A stretch of DNA of 64,000 bases from Sphingomonas vulcanisoli (GTDB lineage: Bacteria; Pseudomonadota; Alphaproteobacteria; Sphingomonadales; Sphingomonadaceae): contig NZ_JAAOZC010000010.1 of the NCBI RefSeq assembly GCF_011761305.1, positions 49,961 through 113,960 on the forward strand, read 5' to 3'. A model generated the notes under the pieces. It was not told the origin of the DNA. It saw only the letters and a program-made list of their open reading frames with translations, and did not search any database. The position numbers were made by a program, and so were the translations under genes. Within the stretch, counting starts at the first letter, position 1; every line of letters begins with the position of its first letter. Of this stretch, positions 7,507 to 15,388 are shown piece by piece.

Positions 7507-9419
7507 ACCCTCTCGGGCTCGTCAGCGGAAGCGTTGATCGCCGCCATCATCCAGCGTCGCGTTGCCTCCTCGGGATCCTCGCCGCGATCGATCGCCGCAA
7601 ACGGGTCTATGTCGCTGTCGATGACCAGTGCATCGACCGGAATGGCCTCGAGACCATCGGCCTGATCCTCAGTCAGTCGGCACGTTCCCATCGGGCGGGC
7701 ACCCTCCTCGATCGGAATACGATCGACCCAGCCAATCGCCTGTGGCGTGTTGAGCGCGGGCGCGATGGTGCGCGGCGGTGGCTGCAAACGGTCGGTGAAC
7801 TCTTTCATCTTGTAGTAGATGATCTTGGTCACCTTGATCGCTGGGATGCCGCGCTTGAAGATGAGGACGTCGCTGAGCGGCATTGCCTCGACCTCCTGGG
7901 GCAGCATGAGTGCGCGTGACTGCTCCGATTCCGAAACGCTGTTGCCGCCCTTTGCGAACATGCCGAGGGCGCGGTTCTTCGAGCGCGCCGCCTGTCCGTG
8001 CGTGCCGAGCCGCTCGGAAATCTCCTTGGCATCGCGCAGCGTGCCAGGGGTGTAGACGACCTGCGCATCGCAATTGGCGACGATCTCTTCGGCACCGTCG
8101 TCGCCGTTCAATCGCCGCAGCTGCGCGCGCGTTTGGACGACGATGAGGAAATTCAGGCCGAAACTGCGGATATAGGCGATCGCCGCGACGATCATGGGGG
8201 CTTTTCCGAGGCGCGCAAACTCGTCGAGCAGGACGAGGACGCGCTCCTGACTGGCGGGATCGAAATCGCCGATCGACGGGTCGGAATTGAGGTCGACCAG
8301 CTGTTGGAAGATGAGATTGTAGAGCGGCGCGACCCGCTCGATATTGTTCGGCGAGGCGCCAAGATAGATCGACATCCGCTCGGTTCGCAGGCGACGCAGA
8401 TCGAAGTCGCTCGCGGCGGTGGCGGCATCGACGTGAGGGTTGAGCCACAGCCCCAGCTTGGTCGTGACGGTCTGCTTGATGCCGGAGAAGGTGTTGTCGG
8501 ACGCTGACGTGAAATCCATGAGCGCGGCGACGCATGGGGTGGAAAGGGGACGGCCAGCCTGCGCCCGCTGATCGATCAACGCAGGCAAGCGCGCCTTTGG
8601 GTCGCCCGTCGTCAGGTCGCGGTAAATCTGACCGATGGTGAAGGGCAGCTCCGCGGTTGCCGCGACATAGGCGCCGACACCGATGAAGGCGGTTCGCGCA
8701 GCCTCGGCCCAGAATGCTTCGCCGCGTTCTGGCAAAGGAAACAGCATGCCGGCGATCTTCTGCAACTCGTCGACGACATGCACGGGGTCGCGTCGATCGA
8801 TATAACCCAGTGGATTGTAGCGCGCCGACAGCTGGTCGGGATCGAGGGGGTCGAACAGGAAGACGTGCTGGCCGTGTTCCGCGCGAAACCCGGCAGTCTT
8901 CTGATAATTTTCCTGCTTGATATCGAGGGTGACGACCGAGCCGGACCAATTGAGCAGGTTGGGAATGACGATGCCAACGCCCTTGCCCGAACCCGTTGGT
9001 GCCTCCAGCAGGACATGCGCTTCCTGACCCGCAACCACGAAGCGCCCGCGCAGTCGACCGAGCAGGATGCCGGTCGTACCTCGAAGACCGGCGCCCTCGA
9101 TCTCGCGCTCATTGGCGAAGCGCGCGGCGCCGTGCAGTGGCTTGCGTCCTCTGTCCCAGATCAGCAGCAGCGCGCCGAACAGCACCCCCAGCCCACCCCA
9201 GAGGGCGCCACGGCCGAGCGAGGCCTGAAGGTGCGGATCGTGCCGGTAATACCAGAGCCACGACGGTACGGCGCGAACCTGGAAGTGGGCCGAAAGCTGG
9301 TTGAGATCGACCAGCGCGATGGCGACCGTCAGCACGATCCATGCGGCGACGGCGACCGTCAGGATCGCAGCCACCGCCAGTGCCTTAGTCGGCGGATGGT
9401 TTCCCGGGATCCGGATCAA
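7503..9419 (-). CDS. virD4: Type IV coupling protein VirD4/TraG
   Basis: The 638-aa inner-membrane ATPase recruits the relaxase-DNA complex to the secretion channel. Two N-terminal membrane segments (about 12-36 and 70-88) are followed by Walker A (EAPTGSGKGVG, near residue 140) and Walker B (VLVLLDEFARLG). The TTG start overlaps virB11 by 35 bases, and the stop overlaps the GTG of the Toprim gene. It is the usual length for the family. Confidence 0.95.
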   Translation of the reverse strand: MIRIPGNHPPTKALAVAAILTVAVAAWIVLTVAIALVDLNQLSAHFQVRAVPSWLWYYRHDPHLQASLGRGALWGGLGVLFGALLLIWDRGRKPLHGAARFANEREIEGAGLRGTTGILLGRLRGRFVVAGQEAHVLLEAPTGSGKGVGIVIPNLLNWSGSVVTLDIKQENYQKTAGFRAEHGQHVFLFDPLDPDQLSARYNPLGYIDRRDPVHVVDELQKIAGMLFPLPERGEAFWAEAARTAFIGVGAYVAATAELPFTIGQIYRDLTTGDPKARLPALIDQRAQAGRPLSTPCVAALMDFTSASDNTFSGIKQTVTTKLGLWLNPHVDAATAASDFDLRRLRTERMSIYLGASPNNIERVAPLYNLIFQQLVDLNSDPSIGDFDPASQERVLVLLDEFARLGKAPMIVAAIAYIRSFGLNFLIVVQTRAQLRRLNGDDGAEEIVANCDAQVVYTPGTLRDAKEISERLGTHGQAARSKNRALGMFAKGGNSVSESEQSRALMLPQEVEAMPLSDVLIFKRGIPAIKVTKIIYYKMKEFTDRLQPPPRTIAPALNTPQAIGWVDRIPIEEGARPMGTCRLTEDQADGLEAIPVDALVIDSDIDPFAAIDRGEDPEEATRRWMMAAINASADEPERV

Positions 9420-10392
9420 AGTAGATCTCCCTGACCTTCCAGCGGCCGCCTACCTTTTCGGCCTGGATGACGACGTCGACGAGACTGTGCAGCAGCCCGC
9501 GAATATCCTCGCGAACGAGATCGCGGCCGGCCTCCGACTCCTTCACGAGGAGCGTCAGCTGCTCGAAGGCACCCGCCGCGGAATTGGCGTGGACGGTCGT
9601 GATCGACCCCGGATGCCCCGAATTGACGTTGCGCAGGTAAAAGAAGGCCGTTCCGTCGCGCAGCTCCTGCAGTAGGATGCGGTCGGGACGCATACGCAAT
9701 GCGCTTTCGAGCAGTTGCTTGGCGCCGATCTGGGCAAGCCCGGTGCCGTCCTTGGCGTAGAGCATGTTGACGACATTCCGGTGGGGAACGGTCAGTTCGC
9801 GCGCATCCTCGATTGTCAACAGGCGCTCGCTGGCCGGGATCAGCTGGATCAGGGCCTTTGAGATCGTGGTCTTACCCGAGCCGGTGGCCCCGCTGATCAG
9901 GATGTTCTTGCGCGACGTGACGGCGAGCTCGAGGAAGCCGCGCCAATCCTGCGCTTGAAGCAACGCCAGCAGACGTTGATCGACTTCCGCCACCGCGTCG
10001 GTCGCGATCCTGGTGTCCTTGAATACGCCGTCGGCGATCATGTCGTCGATGCTGAGCGACACCGAGGAGGGCTTGCGGATCGTGACAGAGACGATCCCGT
10101 CCATCGTAGCCGGCGGGATCAGAAACTGACAGCGCTCTCCGCTTGGAAGCACCGTCGATATGATCGGCGTGTCGGCCCGGATATCCTGCTTCGTGGCGGC
10201 CGCCGCCGCGCGGGCGAGCGTCATCAGCCAATCGAACGTGAGTTCGGCGACTTCGTGCCAGATCCACTGTCCGCCGCGCTCTACCGCCGCTTCGCCGGGC
10301 CGGTTGATGACCAGCTCGGTCACGTCGGCCGGCTCCATCAGGCTCCGCAGAGGCGCCAGATGATGCTCGAGGACGCGGCGGCCTTCGGCCAT
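9385..10392 (-). CDS. virB11: VirB11 family secretion ATPase
   Basis: The 335-aa cytoplasmic hexameric ATPase carries Walker A ISGATGSGKTT (near residue 170), the Asp box TIEDARELTVPH, Walker B-like RPDRILLQELRDG and the His box GHPGSITTVHANS. All are intact. It energises pilus assembly and substrate transfer. It follows virB10 without a gap. Confidence 0.95.
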   Translation of the reverse strand: MAEGRRVLEHHLAPLRSLMEPADVTELVINRPGEAAVERGGQWIWHEVAELTFDWLMTLARAAAAATKQDIRADTPIISTVLPSGERCQFLIPPATMDGIVSVTIRKPSSVSLSIDDMIADGVFKDTRIATDAVAEVDQRLLALLQAQDWRGFLELAVTSRKNILISGATGSGKTTISKALIQLIPASERLLTIEDARELTVPHRNVVNMLYAKDGTGLAQIGAKQLLESALRMRPDRILLQELRDGTAFFYLRNVNSGHPGSITTVHANSAAGAFEQLTLLVKESEAGRDLVREDIRGLLHSLVDVVIQAEKVGGRWKVREIYFDPDPGKPSAD

Positions 10393-10393
10393 C

Positions 10394-11632
10394 TTACCGC
10401 TTCACTTCCAGACCGTAGACGTCGGCGAAATTGAAATCCTTCGCGACGAAGATCCCGACTTCCTCACCCTGGTTCTTCTTGAGCACCGGCTTGATATTGA
10501 TCGTGTTCTGCAGCGCGATGCCGGCGCTGTTGGAGGGCACCTGTGTCGTATAGCTGCCCTGATTGGCGAGATGCGCGGCTGCGATCGATGACGCATCGTC
10601 GATCAGGCTGAGCATCAGCGCTGCGCCAAAGCGCGCCCAGAAGAAGGTGTCGACCGCGCCGGCCATCCCGGCACGGCCGAGCGCGTCGGACGCGGGCGAT
10701 GCGAGTTCGACCGCGATGCCGCGCGGCGTCACCGCGCGGGTCCAGACCACGAAGATACGGTTCTGACCCTGGCTCATCCCGCCCTGATATTGGCCCAGTA
10801 CCTTGGTGCCCTTCTCCATAAGCACCACGCGGCCGTTGTCCGAGAAGACGTCTCGCGGGACGATGCACGACGTATAGCCCGGCTGGGTCGAGTTCATGGC
10901 GGTCTGGAGGATGCAGGGAATGAGTGTCCCAGCCGTGATGAGATAGTTGCGGTTCGGCAGAACCGTGGCGTGCGACTGCTCGATGGCCGATACCTGCCGC
11001 AGGCGATCGAGCTCGCCCGGCGCGGCTGGCGTCGCCGGTCCGTCGCCCGTGCCCGAAGCAGCGCCGCTGCCGGGCGTACTGGCCGAACCCGCGGCCTCGC
11101 TGCTCCCGCTCCGGCCGCCGACCGAGACGAGTAAAGGGGCGTGGCGGGCCTGGGCGGCCAAGGTCTCGGCGGGCGTGGTCTGGCCCGCAGCCGGTCCGCT
11201 CGTCGCGGGCTGGCCGGTGGCGTCGATAGCCGGCACGACCGTCCCATCGGGATTTGTGACCATATGGGTCGCCGGCGTCGTCGTGCCGGTCAGGCTTGGC
11301 GCCCCGGGGGGCGGTGCTGCGAGCGTCGGGTTCGCCATCTGCACGGTCTGGCGCGCGCGATCGTCCGGATGCTTTGCGGCGTCCGGACTCATCGCCATCG
11401 TATTGGTGATGCCGTCGTCGCGATGATGACCGACGTTGATGAACACCAGCGCCGCGACCACGGCAGCGACCGCCGCTCCGGCGCCAAGGCTGGTGCCTCC
11501 GAAGCGGGCACGGCCGACTGGTGTGATCGTGCGCTGGATCTCGTCACGCTCTGGCGTGTGGTCGCGAATGATCGTCTCGCGGTAGCTGCCCTCGGGCTGA
11601 GGCCCATCGCCGATCGGCGGGATCGAGCTCAT
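10394..11632 (-). CDS. virB10: VirB10 channel protein
   Basis: The 412-aa protein has a short cytoplasmic N-terminus, one membrane segment (about 50-68), a long Pro/Ala-rich periplasmic linker and a C-terminal TrbI/VirB10 domain (LPNRNYLITAGTLIPCIL ... TKVLGQYQGG). It spans the envelope and links the inner-membrane ATPases to the outer-membrane pore. The ATG at 11632 overlaps the virB9 stop by one base. Upstream in-frame codons belong to virB9. Confidence 0.93.
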   Translation of the reverse strand: MSSIPPIGDGPQPEGSYRETIIRDHTPERDEIQRTITPVGRARFGGTSLGAGAAVAAVVAALVFINVGHHRDDGITNTMAMSPDAAKHPDDRARQTVQMANPTLAAPPPGAPSLTGTTTPATHMVTNPDGTVVPAIDATGQPATSGPAAGQTTPAETLAAQARHAPLLVSVGGRSGSSEAAGSASTPGSGAASGTGDGPATPAAPGELDRLRQVSAIEQSHATVLPNRNYLITAGTLIPCILQTAMNSTQPGYTSCIVPRDVFSDNGRVVLMEKGTKVLGQYQGGMSQGQNRIFVVWTRAVTPRGIAVELASPASDALGRAGMAGAVDTFFWARFGAALMLSLIDDASSIAAAHLANQGSYTTQVPSNSAGIALQNTINIKPVLKKNQGEEVGIFVAKDFNFADVYGLEVKR

Positions 11633-12483
11633 CACGGTTTCTCCTTCGTGGTGCGTTCGATCAGGGGCGACGCCGTGTCGGTCCCATAATCCTTGCCGTA
11701 AGCGGTCGGCGCCTCGTTGTAGATGCACAGCACCTCACCGTTGCGCCGAAGCCGGAGCTGGCGGGCGACGAGATGGACGACGACGAAATCATCGCGGACG
11801 TCAAAGGGCACGAGCGTTTCGCTGCCGTCGTCGCGGACCAAGTAGAGCGAGGGAATCTCGTGATTGGCCGGGAAGCGCAGCACGGTGAACTGACCATTGT
11901 CGGACACCTCCGACGGCTGCAGGTCCGATGCGCCCTGCACCGTATAGCGGATGTTGCGCGTGCCCTCGATCACGCCATGATCGAGGGCAGCGGTAATCGC
12001 TGCCTGTTGCAGCTGGGCAAGTTTGAGCGCGGCGGCGAGCGCCTGGGCGCGGGCAGCCTTCAGCCTCTCATCTTCAGGATAACGAAAGCGCACCTGGAAG
12101 AACGTGTTGGGCGCCGAGGCGCTGATCCAGCCGGCGCGCGAGGTCAGCTCGAACGTGTAATTCCGCAGTTCGCCTGCCCGTTCGGTCGTGACGATGAGAT
12201 TGGTCGGCCCGGCATGTTCGCGTGGCTTGATGAAGAGCAGATACCCCCTCGGTGCGACCTCCCAGGAGACGCTGTCGCCAACCGCCACGTTGACGATATT
12301 TTCGTCGCTGCCGAACACCACCTGGGTCGCCGTCCGAAACACGCCGACGATCCGGTAGACCTGGTTGGGATTGTAATCGACGGTGCGAACGCGCGGATCG
12401 GCATAGCCGGCCTTTGGCGTTTCCGCAGCCATCGCCGGCGTGGCGGCCAGCGCCAACAGCATGGCGATCGATCGGCGCATCAT
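11632..12483 (-). CDS. virB9: VirB9 outer-membrane complex protein
   Basis: The 283-aa periplasmic protein has a clear signal peptide (MMRRSIAMLLALAATPAMA) and the VirB9/CagX pattern, including an N-terminal beta domain and the C-terminal YNEAPTAYGKDYG region. With VirB7 and VirB10 it builds the outer-membrane core. ATG 12483 overlaps the virB8 stop (ATGA). Confidence 0.93.
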   Translation of the reverse strand: MMRRSIAMLLALAATPAMAAETPKAGYADPRVRTVDYNPNQVYRIVGVFRTATQVVFGSDENIVNVAVGDSVSWEVAPRGYLLFIKPREHAGPTNLIVTTERAGELRNYTFELTSRAGWISASAPNTFFQVRFRYPEDERLKAARAQALAAALKLAQLQQAAITAALDHGVIEGTRNIRYTVQGASDLQPSEVSDNGQFTVLRFPANHEIPSLYLVRDDGSETLVPFDVRDDFVVVHLVARQLRLRRNGEVLCIYNEAPTAYGKDYGTDTASPLIERTTKEKP

Positions 12484-13163
12484 GGCGTCACCACCGGGTC
12501 GGCACGATAGGTCTCGACCTGAAATCCGAGCGGATTCCTGTACCGATCGCCCTCGGCCATCGGCGCGTTGGTGTAGCCGAACGTCACCGTCGCGATCCAA
12601 TCGGTCGATTGCGCAGCGGTGTCGGTTTGAACGGTTCGCGTGAAGCGCACATTTGCCACCCGATTGTTGATGAAACTGATGTTGGTGATCCGCGCGGTCG
12701 CGAAGACACGGTCGCCCCAGAGGGTTCGCGGACTCTGCGGATTGCGCGGACTGATGAAGCTCGCCCAGCGTTGCTGCTCGGAGGGCTGGGAGAGGATTGC
12801 GACGGTGTCGTAGCTCTCCTGCGCCGAGGCGGGGTTCCAGCTCTCTCTGTTTCGCACATATTGCGCGAGGAAGAATTTCGTGACCGCCTCGTCATATCGG
12901 ATCGGTGCCTTGCCGGTGAGCTGGGTCTGGACGTCGACTGCCCCGGTCGTCTGGTTGACCCGCACGGTCACCAGCTCGATCCGCTTGAGCGGCGTGAGCG
13001 CGACGACGGCCGCGAGTCCTGCCAAGCCGACCAGGACGCCGATCACGGCGAGGATCCAGGCCAGCCGCTGCGATCGTTTCGCGGCGCGCAGCCGCTCCTG
13101 ATCCCAACTGCGGGCGTCGGCAAAATAGCGCTGGAGTTCGGTGGGGAGGACGCCCTCGGCCAT
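12480..13163 (-). CDS. virB8: VirB8 inner-membrane assembly protein
   Basis: The 227-aa bitopic protein has a cytoplasmic N-terminus, one membrane segment (AWILAVIGVLVGLAGLAAVV, about 37-58) and a periplasmic VirB8 domain with SWNPASAQESYDTVAILS. It nucleates the secretion complex. ATG 13163 lies 8 bases after the lipoprotein stop. An alternative in-frame ATG at 13184 overlaps that gene. Confidence 0.92.
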   Translation of the reverse strand: MAEGVLPTELQRYFADARSWDQERLRAAKRSQRLAWILAVIGVLVGLAGLAAVVALTPLKRIELVTVRVNQTTGAVDVQTQLTGKAPIRYDEAVTKFFLAQYVRNRESWNPASAQESYDTVAILSQPSEQQRWASFISPRNPQSPRTLWGDRVFATARITNISFINNRVANVRFTRTVQTDTAAQSTDWIATVTFGYTNAPMAEGDRYRNPLGFQVETYRADPVVTP

Positions 13164-13170
13164 CGTACGC

Positions 13171-13458
13171 TCAGCAGCTTGCATAATTCGAGGGCGCGGC
13201 TGCCGCGGAGGTTTTCGCAGGCGGCGGCATGGGCGGTGTGGCGTCACCCTTGAGAGGCTCACTCGGTGGAGCCGACATATCAGCGGGCGCTTTCGGCGGC
13301 GCGCCTGGCAACACCGTACCGTAAGGATTGGCGTCTCGCCGATGCTTGCCGTCGCACACCGCGAGCTTAGGCAATTTACCGGCGCACCCGGTGAGTCCGA
13401 TCGTCGCGGCGATCATGGCTGAGCCCACCAGGCGGGCGTAGACGAAGCGAGCAGTCAT
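13171..13458 (-). CDS. VirB7-like lipoprotein
   Basis: The 95-aa protein has a signal peptide ending in a lipobox (IGLTGCAG). It is Pro/Ala-rich in the middle and ends in a terminal Cys. Its position between virB6 and virB8 is that of VirB7, which anchors VirB9 to the outer membrane. Sequence similarity alone is too weak to name it firmly. Confidence 0.75.
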   Translation of the reverse strand: MTARFVYARLVGSAMIAATIGLTGCAGKLPKLAVCDGKHRRDANPYGTVLPGAPPKAPADMSAPPSEPLKGDATPPMPPPAKTSAAAAPSNYASC

Positions 13459-14411
13459 GCGCTGATGGATCCTCCGGAAAATTCATGAGGTGGGCGCTGT
13501 TTGGGAGGTCGAGGCGTCGGTCGACGGAGCATGGATCGCGCCGCCAGACCGGCACCGATCATCGATCCGGCAAACTCGCCGGCACCGACCGAAGCACCGC
13601 CCGCAATGCCCGATGCGAGCGAGGGCGCCTGAAAAAAGAAGAAGGCGCCGAGCAGGAAATACGTAATGTAGAAGGCAGCCTGATTTTCCGGGCTGCTTAA
13701 CGAAACGCCGGTGACCGCCGTATCGCCAAGGTCAGTGATGAGCGCGGCCATCGTCGTGATGACGGCTAGCAGGATGATGTAGTTGAAGGCTTGGCCGAGC
13801 CAGCCATTGAAGAACCTACGGCCCCATTCGAACAGCGACAGCGCGATGAAAATGGGCCCGAGCGCGATGATAACCGCGAGTGCGACCACAGCCATCATGC
13901 TGACACCAAAACCAATGACCGCGGCGATCTCGGACGCCAGATCAACGAAGAACGCGAGGATATAGAGTTCGATCTCATAGCCAAGCTGGGTGACCGGAAG
14001 CGCTTGCGCCTTATCGCGACAGCGTTGTGAGACGACTTTCGCTTTGTCCTCGAGCTTGTCGAAGACGTCTCCCATCGACGTATAGTCCTTGCCCGAGACC
14101 GCTTGGGTGACTGCAGACGGTGCGGCGTGGAAGAGCGGGTTGGTGACCCAATCCTTGTAGGCGACGGTCGTCGCGGCGACGAAGATCAGGCAGATCTTCG
14201 CCATGCGGTAGATGAAGTCCTGAAATGGCTCGCTGACGACGCCACGAAGGATCGCATAGCCATAGATTGCAATGTAGATGACGAGGGCCGCAGTCAGCGG
14301 ACCGCGCACGGCATCGACGACGCTCGTATATCTCGCATCGAGAAACGTATCGAGCTGCCCGCTGAAGTAGGTGTAAGCAGAGCTGAAGAGGTGGCCGTCG
14401 TCCGAGGCCAT
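13455..14411 (-). CDS. virB6: VirB6/TrbL polytopic membrane protein
   Basis: The 318-aa protein has five to six hydrophobic segments, including VVALAVIIALGPIFIALSLF followed by FNGWLGQAFNY, typical of the VirB6/TrbL family. It forms part of the inner-membrane channel. ATG 14411 (MASDDGHLF) directly follows the eexN stop and is preferred over upstream in-frame codons that lie inside eexN. Confidence 0.92.
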   Translation of the reverse strand: MASDDGHLFSSAYTYFSGQLDTFLDARYTSVVDAVRGPLTAALVIYIAIYGYAILRGVVSEPFQDFIYRMAKICLIFVAATTVAYKDWVTNPLFHAAPSAVTQAVSGKDYTSMGDVFDKLEDKAKVVSQRCRDKAQALPVTQLGYEIELYILAFFVDLASEIAAVIGFGVSMMAVVALAVIIALGPIFIALSLFEWGRRFFNGWLGQAFNYIILLAVITTMAALITDLGDTAVTGVSLSSPENQAAFYITYFLLGAFFFFQAPSLASGIAGGASVGAGEFAGSMIGAGLAARSMLRRPTPRPPKQRPPHEFSGGSISA

Positions 14412-14412
14412 A

Positions 14413-14661
14413 TCAATGCGCCAACTTCCGAGCGTCAGCCGCGCGCTCTTCCATCGCTTGGGCAGCTTCTGCGGTCCCGCACTCCTCCTGGTTTCGGGCT
14501 TGATACCCGTCAGCGGGATGCTCGCACTGTTGAACAGTCGATGCACGCTCGTCGGTATGGGCGCGGAAATAATCGATCGATCGTGCTCGCGGCGGCTCGG
14601 CCGGTTTCGAGCAGGCTGAGACCGTCAGCATCGTCGCAATGGCGAGCAAGCCTAATCTCAC
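14413..14661 (-). CDS. EexN-like entry-exclusion lipoprotein
   Basis: The 82-aa protein has a signal peptide with lipobox (TVSACSK) followed by SIDYFRAHTDERASTVQQC and NQEECGTAEAA, the two-Cys pattern of EexN family lipoproteins encoded between virB5 and virB6. Such proteins block redundant conjugation into plasmid-bearing cells. The GTG start overlaps the virB5 stop (GTGA). Confidence 0.75.
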   Translation of the reverse strand: MRLGLLAIATMLTVSACSKPAEPPRARSIDYFRAHTDERASTVQQCEHPADGYQARNQEECGTAEAAQAMEERAADARKLAH

Positions 14662-15374
14662 TGATGCCTCCGCGCCGCGTCTGCCGCACGCTCCGCGATC
14701 GCCTGCTCGGCGGCTTGCTGACCTTGGAGGCGATCTTCAGCTTCCTGACGCATCTTCACCGCCTGCAGCTGCATGGCGTCATTCTGGATATGGGCCTGTT
14801 CGATCGCGATCCGCGCCTGCAGATCCTGCACCTCCTTCTGGGTCGAAGCGGTGCTGAGTGCCTGGCGCAACTGCTCCAAACCTTCGGTCCGGGTCGTCGT
14901 CGCCCCAAAGGCGGCATCCGCGACCGCCGCATTTGTCGCAACCCTGTCGCCGTTGCTGGTCAGCAGGGTCCGGGTCGCGCGATCGCTGTCGGTCGCAGAT
15001 GTCGGCAAATCGGGCAGGCTGACACGGCGGCCGGCGCGGATATTGGCCGCCGCTTGCCCGATTTGTCCAAGGCCGTTGGTCGACCCGCTCGCCAGCTGCT
15101 CGATGTCGCGCGCGCCCGATGGCAGCCAGCGCCGCGAGGCATCGCTGTTGAGGATGTTGGCGACGCCGTTCGCGTTCGTCAGGCCGTGCGCATTGTTGTA
15201 AGCGTCGACTGCCTGATTGTACGTCTTCTCCAACGCCTGCAATTGACTGCCGGCGGTCTTCACCTGGTCGATCAGCTTCAGGAGCGCGGCATTGTCGTGA
15301 ACCGCGATGCCCTGCGCCGATGCCGGCATGGCGCCGACGATCGCGAGGGGCAGGAAGAGCAAGCCTGCACGCAT
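14658..15374 (-). CDS. virB5: VirB5 pilus-associated protein
   Basis: The 238-aa exported protein has signal peptide MRAGLLFLPLAIVGAMPASA and a long helical body rich in Gln/Ala (LEKTYNQAVDAYNNAHGL), typical of the VirB5/TrbJ family. It is a minor pilus tip component. ATG 15374 with AAGGAC upstream is preferred over the GTG at 15392, which overlaps virB4. Confidence 0.9.
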   Translation of the reverse strand: MRAGLLFLPLAIVGAMPASAQGIAVHDNAALLKLIDQVKTAGSQLQALEKTYNQAVDAYNNAHGLTNANGVANILNSDASRRWLPSGARDIEQLASGSTNGLGQIGQAAANIRAGRRVSLPDLPTSATDSDRATRTLLTSNGDRVATNAAVADAAFGATTTRTEGLEQLRQALSTASTQKEVQDLQARIAIEQAHIQNDAMQLQAVKMRQEAEDRLQGQQAAEQAIAERAADAARRHQ

Positions 15375-15388
15375 AACCAAGTCCTTTC